Below are positions 56,194-64,000 of a stretch of 64,000 nucleotides of DNA, one piece after another. Positions within the stretch are counted from its first letter, which is position 1. Every line of letters starts with the position of its first letter. The stretch comes from Diatrype stigma (lineage: Eukaryota; Ascomycota; Sordariomycetes; Xylariales; Diatrypaceae): NCBI GenBank assembly GCA_022225965.2, contig JAKJXP020000040.1, positions 186,001 through 250,000 on the forward strand. The letters are read 5' to 3'. A program made the position numbers and the translations under genes. The notes beneath the pieces are model-generated. The model saw only the letters and a list, made by a program, of their open reading frames with translations. It searched no databases and was not told the DNA's origin.

Positions 56194-58299
56194 TCATGAG
56201 CTACAACTGCACTGCAAGTCCCGGCCGATCTTAGGCACGTCGCCAGTCCACCTCGTCTCCTCGTCTTTATCTCCGACGTATTCCTTACCGTCGAACGTGC
56301 GCCCCGCCCAGCTGTCTTCGAACGGGTGCAACGCCATGTGCATGACCCTGTCCAACACGTCCCTCTCGTCGTTCTTCTCTACCCTCTTGATGACCTCGTC
56401 TAGGATCCATCCTCTGGGGATGAAGTTGGGGTTGACCTTCTTCATGGCCAGCACCCGTTCCTGATCCTGCTCTTCGGAGATCGTGCTCCCATCGCCCCAG
56501 TCGGCGAGGATGTGCTGCCGCCACTCGCCGAGGAACTTGGCGATGCGTGTGCGGCCATCGCCCTGGTCGCCTTTGGTCTCTGTCAGGGCGTCTTGGTAGT
56601 AGAAAACCGCGGCCTTCTCCCGCCGCGACTCTTCCGTCTCGAGTTCGCTCAGCTTGATGTTGCTGAGGCGGCGGAAGAACAGGTTGTAGTCCAGCTCTTG
56701 CGATTCCATGATGTCCAAGGCTTCCTGCATAAGCTCCTGGAACGTGGCGTCGTTGTAGTTCTTCAGCCCAGCCCTAGCGTTCATGAGCTTCTTGTATTCC
56801 CCCAAGAACACCGCCATGTACTCGTCGCCGACCTGCGTAATGATCTTCTCGGCCCTCTTGATAATGTCGTCGGCCTCGTGCTCCTTGACGCCATCCTTGA
56901 TAAACGTCTCGTCGTCCACCCGTGACCCTGCCCCCAGGAGCTCGCCCAGCGCCTCTCCCAGCCGCACTAGATTCCACCAGATGACGCTGGGCTGGTTCCG
57001 GTAGCTGTACCGTAGCATGTGGTCGTCGTGGTTCGGGGTGTACATGCGATCGAACTTGTCCATGAAGGCGAACGGGCCGTAGTCCATGCTCAGCCCGAAT
57101 ATCGACGTGTTGTCCGTGTTCAGCACCCCGTTCATGAACCCGTACGCATGGCACCTGGCCAGCATGAACGCGTTGCGCCGCACGATCTCGCGGTACAGGC
57201 GCGCGAAGCGGTTCTCCTCCGACTCGGCGGGCCCCTCGACCGCATCGGCGGCGACGCCGCGCCCCGGCGGTGCCGCAGAGGCCGCCGCACTTTCAGGATC
57301 GGCCAGGCGGGCCGGCAGGGCCTCCCAGCCGCCAAGGACGTCCTCGGCGACGTACGTGGCCAGCCGGCGGATGAGGGCGCGGTCGCCGCGCGCGCGCAGG
57401 AGGTCGAAGGTGCCGAGGCGCAGCCAGCTCTGGGCGAAGCGGGCGACGATGGCGCCGGGCTCGACCGTCTCCCGGCGCACCCGCACGCCGGGCAGGAGCA
57501 CCAGGCTCAGGGCCCGCGTCGTCGGCACGCCCAGCGCGTGCAGCGCCTCGCTGGCCACGAACTCGCGGATGCTGCTGCGCAGCACCGCCAGCCCGTCGGC
57601 GAACCGGCTGTAGGGCGTCAGCCCCGCGCCCTTGAGCTGCAGCTCGTACCGGACCGGTGGCTGCGCGTGCTGCGCGTGCTGCGGCGGCGTCGTCTCGAAC
57701 AGCGAGATGGCCCGCCCGTCCCCGAGCTGGCCCGCCCACTGCCCGAACTGGAACCCGCCGTAGCACTGCGCCCACGGGTACCTATGCTCGCCGGGTTTGT
57801 CACTGTTGTCCTCTTCTTTTCCCTTGCCCTTGCCTTCACCTTCGCCATCCTGGTCCTGGTCCCAGCCCTGGAGTTTGTTCCCCGCCACGGTGGCGAGGAA
57901 GTCGGCCGTGGCCTCGTCGCCCTCCCGGATGCCCAGGTCGCGCATCGCCGCCGGGCTGACGGCCAGCAGCTCCGGCCGGGCCTGCGGCTGCGGCCGCACC
58001 CACGTGAACAGCGCGTCGCGCACCTGGCGGGGCCCGATCTCGTCGCGCGGCGTCTGGTGCGAGTCCAGCGGCGTCGGGAACCGCGCGTCGGCGGGGAGCT
58101 TCGACGTGAAGTTCCATGATTTGGGTATGTCGTTGATCGAGGCGCCCGCGCCGGCGGTGGTGGGGGAGGAGGAAAATGCTGCTGCTGCTGCTGCCATCTG
58201 CGCGGCAGCGACGTTTAGTCGTAGCTGGGTGGTCTTAGGAGGGACGTGGGCTCGGACGAGGAGGCTGCTTCGACGTAGTGGGAGTTGGCGGAATAGCAT
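56194..58299 (-). CDS. FMP40: Protein AMPylase SelO / Fmp40, mitochondrial
   Basis: Intronless, 701 aa, starting MLFRQLPLRRSSLLVRAHVP, an Arg/Leu-rich mitochondrial presequence, with a cleavage-like AFSSS near residue 41. SelO pseudokinase-fold motifs are all present: YPWAQCYGGFQFGQWAGQLG (174-193), GRAISL, ELQLKGAGLTPYSRFADG, LRSSIREFVASEAL, then the inverted catalytic/metal site GVLNTDNTSI (391-400) and DYGPFAFMD (406-414). The C-terminus ends CSCSS, where vertebrate and some other SelO carry selenocysteine in a C-x-U-like position; here it is cysteine. SelO transfers AMP from ATP to protein hydroxyl groups and helps redox control in mitochondria. There is an Asp/Glu/Lys-rich insertion (about 147-170). 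Confidence 0.92.
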   Translation of the reverse strand: MLFRQLPLRRSSLLVRAHVPPKTTQLRLNVAAAQMAAAAAAFSSSPTTAGAGASINDIPKSWNFTSKLPADARFPTPLDSHQTPRDEIGPRQVRDALFTWVRPQPQARPELLAVSPAAMRDLGIREGDEATADFLATVAGNKLQGWDQDQDGEGEGKGKGKEEDNSDKPGEHRYPWAQCYGGFQFGQWAGQLGDGRAISLFETTPPQHAQHAQPPVRYELQLKGAGLTPYSRFADGLAVLRSSIREFVASEALHALGVPTTRALSLVLLPGVRVRRETVEPGAIVARFAQSWLRLGTFDLLRARGDRALIRRLATYVAEDVLGGWEALPARLADPESAAASAAPPGRGVAADAVEGPAESEENRFARLYREIVRRNAFMLARCHAYGFMNGVLNTDNTSIFGLSMDYGPFAFMDKFDRMYTPNHDDHMLRYSYRNQPSVIWWNLVRLGEALGELLGAGSRVDDETFIKDGVKEHEADDIIKRAEKIITQVGDEYMAVFLGEYKKLMNARAGLKNYNDATFQELMQEALDIMESQELDYNLFFRRLSNIKLSELETEESRREKAAVFYYQDALTETKGDQGDGRTRIAKFLGEWRQHILADWGDGSTISEEQDQERVLAMKKVNPNFIPRGWILDEVIKRVEKNDERDVLDRVMHMALHPFEDSWAGRTFDGKEYVGDKDEETRWTGDVPKIGRDLQCSCSS

Positions 58300-59457
58300 A
58301 TAGGCAAGCTTATTGATACGGGCTTAGGAGGAGGTATGCGTGATTGTACCCCGCCATCCGCGAGAGTGACGGGAGTGGTGTAATCGTGGTGTATAGGGTA
58401 TCAGGGTATCTAGCAACGACGTAATGAAATGAAGTTAAAGCAGGGCGTAGTAGATTACTGAAGATGTACGATATATCAAACGGTGTATTTACAGCAGCAA
58501 TGAAGATGCGGGTATGTTTATATGTGGAAGTGTTTGTATGACGCCACAGTCGGTAATGCTGAATAAAGATACATGGAGTGGCAAGCTTATCTACCTGTAA
58601 GTGCCTTATCTTAACCCCACCCGCTCATGTCGTCCCGAGTCACCTCCATTATGAAAGCTAAGGTACGAAGTATTAGCTCGGTACTTGGCCGCTGGAACCG
58701 TAAACTACGGAACCTTCCACAATGCCTTCGCCACATGCTTCTCACTTATAAGAGGATCTGCTTAGAGGTTTCCTTAGCTAATGAAAACCAAGGCCAATCC
58801 AAACCCTTCCTGCCGTAGAAATTCTATTAGCTACCTAGTACCTAGTAGGTAGTGGATAGCATCCCTTCTGCGCTTGGAGAGCTTATCAACCGATCGGACC
58901 CGCCGGTCGGGACAAGACGGGATAACGTCACTCAGCACTATTCGGCACAACCCTTGATCATCGCATTGGTTCCCGTGTCCCGCGCTTTGAGTCTGTGACA
59001 GTAACACCGACTTGCCAGGCCAGCCCGCCGGAGTTTGCCATCAAACCGGAAGCCCCTATAACTCGAGCCGGATGTATGGTAGTGTAAATGCGTATATATA
59101 TATAAAATATCTGCATCGAGTATAGTTGTGTAACGTTCATGTCTTATTAGTCCTCGATATGTCACGATGTCCGATATCCACAAGCCGAGTAGGAGGTCTC
59201 GATAAATTATAAACTTGGAAGGTGTTATTATACTATAAGTAGTAAACTACGTATGTGGCTATCCGGTTTGACTGGCACTAATGCTATGCGCCTCCGCGCT
59301 CGGCCTAGTAAACCAACTTTATGGTTGGGGGTAGGATGATGAAGTATTAAACATGATGCCTGCTGCACCCGTTGCTTGTTACATAGTAATATATCCTCAC
59401 TTTGTTCACATTCCTCTGCTCTGAATCCAGAAGTACTCAGCACTCACGAGGGACAAA
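58300..59457. promoter_or_regulatory. Divergent promoter SelO / AKR
   Basis: 1.16 kb between divergent starts, with no supportable gene. CCTAGTACCTAGTAGG-type motif at 58834-58852. Confidence 0.5.
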
Positions 59458-60622
59458 ATGCACTCCATTGCAGCCTCCTTTAAGCCGAATGCCTCGGGCG
59501 AAACACCGAAGCAACACCCGGAATACATCCCCTCGCTGAAGTTGAACGATGGAAACGAGATCCCAATGGTAGGCACGCACGCAAAAGATCGCCAAGAGGA
59601 GTGGCTAAGCCGATGGCAATGTAGCTCGCATATGGCCTGGGAACGGCCCGGATAGGACAAAAAAGCGATGAGATAGTGGATATCACGGTCAAGGCGATCA
59701 AGGCCGGGTTCAGCCACCTGGACTGCGCCGAATGTAAGCCCGGAACCTAAACAACAAATAAAAGCCACCATGTATATTCTCATCCACCTGCTCACAACAA
59801 CCGTCCCACGGGACGACAAACAGCCTACAAGAACGAGGCGGAGCTCGGCAAGGCGATCCGGAGCGCGGGCGTGCCGCGCGCCTCGCTTTTCGTGACGACG
59901 AAGCTGCGGAACGTGAAGGGCAAGACCGTGCAGGAGGGCTTCGCCGCGTCGCTCCGCAAGCTCGGCCTCGACTACGTGGACTTGTACCTCCTCCACAGCC
60001 CCTTCATGGCCGACTCGCCCGAGCACCTCCAGCAGATCTGGGCCGACATGGAAGAGATCAAGGCGTCCGGCCGCGCCCGGTCCATCGGCGTCTCGAACTT
60101 CCTCCAGGAGCACCTCGAGACCATCCTCCGGACGGCCAAGGTCCCGCCGGCCATCAACCAGAGTAAGCTAAGTCAAGTTCTTTTTTCTATATGAAAGTAT
60201 TTCTTTTTTTTTTGTTTCGCGCGCTAAACGCAACGCAACGCAACGTAGTCGAGTACCACCCCTACCTCCAGCACCACGACCTCGTCCCCTTCTGCCGCTC
60301 GCAGCGCATCGCGGTAGCGGCGTACGCGCCCCTAGCCGCCGTGGCCAAGGCGCCGCGCCCCGGGCCCGCCGACCCGCTGTACGCGGAGCTGGCGCGCAAG
60401 TACGGCGTGACCGAGGGCGACGTGGCGCTGCGGTGGGTGCTCGACCAGGGCGCCGTCGCTATCACCACGAGCGCCAGCGAGCAGCGCCTGCGCAGCTACG
60501 TCGCCCGCCTGCCCGGCTTCAAGCTCACGCCGCGCGAGGTCGAGCGCCTCGCTGAGGCGGGGCGCGGGACGCACTTCCGCTCGTGCTGGGTCGATCGGTA
60601 TGCGCCGGATGATACGCGGTGA
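59458..60622 (+). CDS. Aldo-keto reductase
   Basis: Four exons: 59458-59568, 59625-59733, 59824-60162 and 60249-60622, giving 310 aa. Introns are 56, 90 and 86 nt, all GT-AG. The AKR barrel is complete. The catalytic tetrad is Asp70 and Tyr75 (HLDCAESY), Lys100 (VTTKL) and His131 (YLLHSP). NADPH-binding motifs include [14 protein letters not shown], then [10 protein letters not shown] and YAPLAAV, and [10 protein letters not shown] near the end. Length is normal for the family. Closest in style to fungal AKRs related to 2,5-diketogluconate or glycerol/xylose-type reductases. The physiological substrate cannot be read from sequence. No targeting signal, so cytosolic. The last exons are very GC-rich. 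Confidence 0.92.
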
Positions 60623-61344
60623 GGTGGGGGTGGGGGCGTGGTGAGAGTGGAGGGGAAGGGAGGGGAGGAGGATAAGGAAGAGGAAGGAAAGCAGCAGCGT
60701 GCGTGCGGTTTGGGGATTTGGTATGTAGGTACAGTGTCCGTGTTACCGAGCGTGATAAATCCCAAGTAGTCGAATGACAATACACTTCACCCCCTAACCA
60801 TGAGACGGGATGATATTCTAGCTCCCTTGCTCACATGATATCTCAAACACTAGTCTTCATGGCATATTAGCTCCCAACTGATCATAGGGATCCGTAAATT
60901 GAAGAATAATGTTTCATAACAACGCGTACTGAGAAAATGTATGCAGTTTTATAAAGGGGTGGATTGCTTCGTAACTGAACATGCATGATGAATATGAGGA
61001 CTGAACTTATTTAGGGAGCAGGATGCTGGGCAATGTTTCGCTCACATTGATTATCATATATCAAGTTATAACATGCGGGGGGGGGGGGTCACTTACGAGC
61101 CACAAGTGGGATAACTACTCGACGAAAAGAAGATCATACTTGGTTAAACGATCTATGGCGGGTGGTTTGAAGGTGTTCTTATCATATACTTGCTTATCAT
61201 CTTCGTATGTTTGTGTCCAAGTTGAACGTGGTCCTCTCGACCTCTTGAATCTCTTTATTTTCTAATTTACTCTTCCTGCTTGGTTTTGAATAACCTAGAA
61301 AGGTATTGCTAATTATGCGTCCAGTTGCCATGCTATCACTATGT
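60623..61344. other. Convergent spacer
   Basis: 720 bp between convergent genes. A G10 run lies near 61078-61087. Otherwise AT-rich 3' untranslated-like sequence. Confidence 0.5.
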
Positions 61345-62947
61345 TCACAACTCGTCATCGGACTCCGTCTCATCATCATCATCGGGAGGGGGTTGGGGTG
61401 CTGGCGCTGGCGCTGCAGCTTTTCCCCCTCTCTTGAAAGGTAGAGTGCGAGGGGGCGGAGGTTCATCATCGTCATCGTCATCATCATCGTTGGTCCCCTT
61501 GGGAGGGGAGGTAGGTTTTGCTTCGGCAGCTCTTTTGCCCGCTGCTTTGCTACTATTAGCCTTCGATGCCGAAACCTTGGGTGCTGATGCCTTCGAAGCT
61601 GCTGTGGCCTTCGAAGTTGCTGTAGCCTTCGAAGTTGTAGCTCTCGTTGTCCGACCTCTCGCGGCCTGTTTACCCCTAGATTTTGATGGAGGCGGCGGCG
61701 ACGGCGGTGGTGATGCATCCTTATCGCTCTCGGTCGCTTCTGTTGCTGCGGCTTCGCTCTCCGTCTCCTCAGCATCAGTCGTCTCGGGATCGTTCTCCTC
61801 GGGATCCAACTGCGGTCCACCACTACCGCCATCACCAGCAATGCTATCGACCTCCATCTTTACGAGATCATCGTCATCGTCGTCATCACTGTCATCGTCT
61901 CTACCCACCATCTTGCGCTTGGCGCTGCGCCGCGAGGCACCGCCTGCTTCCGCGCCTCCACCATGACCACCACCACCGGCTAGCTTGGCGCCTGGCTCGA
62001 CGACCGCCAGCAGGCGCTGCTGCTGGCGGATCTTGACCTTCTTTTCGTTGAGAAGGTCGCGGAACCGCTCGAGCAGCTGGGTCTCGTCGTCCTCCTTGGC
62101 GCGGATCAGCTCGCGCAGCTGGTCCTTGAGCTCGCCGACGGTGCCCTCCAGGGCCTGGGCCTTGGCCGTCGCGGCGGCGAGCTCCTCCTCGACCCGCGTC
62201 CGCGCCGCGATGGTCGAGATGCACCAGTTGAACGGCGAGACCTCCTCGTCTGCGTTCTCGGGCAGCTTGACGGCGCCGAGGCGTTGCTGGAGTAGAGGTA
62301 GGGGGATCAGCCAAGATCAAATACAGTATGCCAAGGTGATAAGTAAGGGAGGAAGGGGCGGCGAGATGGGACAACTACGAACCGTGATTCCATGGATGTT
62401 TTTCCGGACGCAGAGCTCTACGTAAGAAGTGTCTGGTTGTACTTCGGCTCTGATCTCGATATCGTGCGGTGGCTTGTGATCGACAAAGGTCGAAGTCAGG
62501 ATTGCCTCCCACTCATCATCGGTGCAGTGGCCGGTTGTGGCCTTGTGTTCTACTATTCTCTTATGCCGCACTGAAGCAGGTAGAATGGAGGATAATAGTC
62601 AGTAATCCCTATATCCCAATTCATGCGCACTATATATGTTTTGATGTATGCATGATGCTCGATATTGAGCTGGGTTGGACCCTGGACAGTCCGGCTAGAT
62701 CGACTTGGGGAGCCATACCGGGGTGATGCGAATAACCCCATGGGGAAGTAAAAAATGGATGGAACCCTTGGATGGATGGTGGTTACTCACATTTGGCCGC
62801 GAAGACGGCGGACCCTTCCGAGCCCCGGAGCTTAAGGTCGAGCGGCTTTGATCCGTATGGGGTGGCCTCTAATAAGAAGTACTCATCCCCCTTTCCGGAT
62901 ATTGGGAACCGTAGGATTGGTGGTGGCTCCGGCGGTTCTGCAGGCAT
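61345..62947 (-). CDS. XRCC4: XRCC4-like DNA end-joining factor (Lif1 orthologue)
   Basis: Three exons: 62947-62791, 62570-62383 and 62286-61345, giving 428 aa. Introns are 220 nt (GTGAGT...TTCAG) and 96 nt (GTTCGT...TCCAG). The head domain (1-145) begins with PPILRFPISGKGDEYFLLEA and includes SYVELCVRKNIHGIT. A long coiled-coil stalk follows (about 145-205: RVEEELAAATAKAQALEGTV, then LLERFRDLLNEKKVKIRQQQ), the hallmark of XRCC4. The C-terminal half is disordered, with basic SKAT/SKAS repeats and long Asp/Glu runs. In non-homologous end joining XRCC4/Lif1 dimerises, binds DNA ligase IV through the stalk and acts in the nucleus. The basic cluster RRSAKRK could be a nuclear localisation signal. 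Head and stalk identity is clear. Confidence 0.88.
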
Positions 62948-63800
62948 TTTCGACAAGCTTGCCTATTACAAGCCGTTGAGGTATTTCGTAGATGGTGATC
63001 AAAAACAACGTGACGTTACTTGGCGAATTCGATAAATGCTGAGAACGCAGATCTAGGCCGGCCGCTTGAAACAGTCGATCAGCGGCCCGAGATTGGACGG
63101 AACACCCCTTAATTCAGAGCCTCATTCCAGCGGACACTATTTATCGGAAACAGGCGGGGTAGGTACAAATGCGTTTGTGGAAGTTGAAAGGAATGAACAT
63201 CGATATATGAAGGGTGTTGGTACTCCGGGGATGTATTCTCAGATGGATGTCATATGAATGCCTGCAACAGTTGGTGGTCGGCTGTATTGAGAGCACCAAG
63301 GAATACCCGGTAGACAAAGAACCCCTGCGTATGTAACCTGGGTGAGGGACTGCCTGTAAACATCATTTATATAGAGATTTACTTCGTATGGAACGGAATG
63401 CTGAATGTATTTGTTTATTGATTAACCAACTACATGGCAATAGCAGGTAGTTCTAGGCAACCACGACTGAAGGCATCAAGGTCCATAATTAGGCCCATCA
63501 CTTTGTACACATGATACAGTCTACGAAGTACCTAACTGAAGTACCTAACTTAGGAGGTAAATTCCAGGTTGTGCAAGAGTCTTAGCATGACCGTATATGG
63601 TGTAGGATGTTGGTCAAGAAGGGGGAATGATTGGGCGGTTCTGAAATTCTATATTTTTCTTTCTTTTCTGTCGCGTCCATCTCGCGTTGTTTCCAGGTAC
63701 CTGCCTACATACATGTACAATAGGTACTACGTACCTAGCCGGGGGACCCCCCCTGTAGAAAACTATAGCTGCTAGGCAGTTCAATTCGGGCAGAAGCATC
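62948..63800. other. Upstream region of XRCC4-like gene
   Basis: 850 bp with no supportable gene. Contains GAAGTACCTAACTTAGGAGG-like motifs near 63540. Base composition is normal until about 63800. Confidence 0.5.
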
Positions 63801-64000
63801 CCAAATCAACATTCTGGCTTTATTTGAACATGACTGTTGCTATCTTTATTTAATGCAATTGGTTATAATTGGGTAAATGGCAGTTAAATTATATGGCATT
63901 TCATAATATTAATTATATTTATTAAAAAGCAGCTAATTAAATAATTTTATTATAGTTAATTAATTTTATTATAATTAAGTAATTTTATTGCAGCTAAGTA
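63801..64000. repeat. AT-rich end with 19-bp tandem repeat
   Basis: Composition changes abruptly to strongly AT-rich. The last 59 bp are a tandem array: copies at 63942-63960, 63961-63979 and 63980-63998 of a 19-bp unit starting TAATTTTATT, with a fourth cut by the window edge. The copies differ mainly by C/T and G/A changes (GCAGCTAAG, ATAGTTAAT, ATAATTAAG). A related GCAGCTAATTAAA lies just before. This fits the edge of an AT-rich, possibly RIP-mutated repeat block. Confidence 0.7.

Noticed and set aside
57019..58119. Plus-strand frame (366 codons) opposite the SelO gene
   Set aside because: Shadow of the SelO exon; all SelO motifs are on the minus strand.
1..64000. CRISPR arrays, operons, riboswitches or prophage
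   Set aside because: The window is eukaryotic with spliced genes; short tandem repeats have no spacer structure.

Overview
The window looks like a nuclear chromosome segment of a filamentous ascomycete (Pezizomycotina, most likely Sordariomycetes). Genes are spaced 1-3 kb apart on both strands. Introns are short (about 55-240 nt) with GTRNGT donors, CTAAC/CTGAC-type branch sites and YAG acceptors. Coding exons are GC-rich, and the spacers are full of tetranucleotide microsatellites and TAGG/CCTA palindromes. The gene set is typically fungal: a 78-kDa complex I subunit, Rnt1-like RNase III, an Edc4/Pdc1-type decapping scaffold, a GH5 hydrolase, a DUF2985 membrane protein and a Ptc5-like phosphatase. 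All exon joins were read by eye from splice signals, reading phase and family similarity; no search was run.

Layout. 0-10 kb: a spliced small secreted Cys-rich protein (-) with a motif-rich upstream region, a possible decayed locus, a small Gly-rich stress-type protein (+) behind a CRE and TATA box, a cytidine-deaminase-fold protein (+), and an unrecognised Ser/Pro-rich protein (-) with an in-frame TAG or a 198-nt intron. 10-19 kb: a DUF2231 membrane protein (+), a Pumilio-family RNA-binding protein (-), mitoribosomal protein mS33 (-) with an apparent GC-AG intron, and, divergently, RNase III (+). 19-28 kb: an ACBD5/Atg37-like acyl-CoA-binding tail-anchored protein (+), a low-complexity protein (+) with a uORF, a KPWE-motif Pex39-like protein (-), and, divergently, a mitochondrial PP2C phosphatase (+). 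29-42 kb: secreted GH5 (+), DUF2985 protein (+), and the large decapping scaffold (-). 44-53 kb: a small membrane protein (+), complex I NUO78 (+) with two micro-exons, a tRNA-like/SINE-like Pol III element, and an unrecognised polytopic membrane protein (-). 56-64 kb: SelO/Fmp40 AMPylase (-), an aldo-keto reductase (+), an XRCC4-like end-joining factor (-), and a sharply AT-rich end with 19-bp tandem repeats.

How the genes relate. There is no biosynthetic cluster. Three themes recur: mitochondrial function (mS33, Ptc5-like, NUO78, Fmp40), peroxisome biology (Atg37-like and KPWE/Pex39-like about 4 kb apart) and post-transcriptional RNA control (Pumilio, RNase III, decapping scaffold). Three divergent pairs could share promoters: mS33/RNase III, KPWE/PP2C and SelO/AKR.

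The most unusual signals are the ACAATAG motif cluster upstream of the secreted protein, the GC-AG intron in mS33, the TAG-or-intron ambiguity at 8.36 kb, the composite tRNA-like element at 49.6-49.9 kb, and the 19-bp AT-rich repeat array at the right edge. I found no clear evidence of a wholly new multi-gene system.
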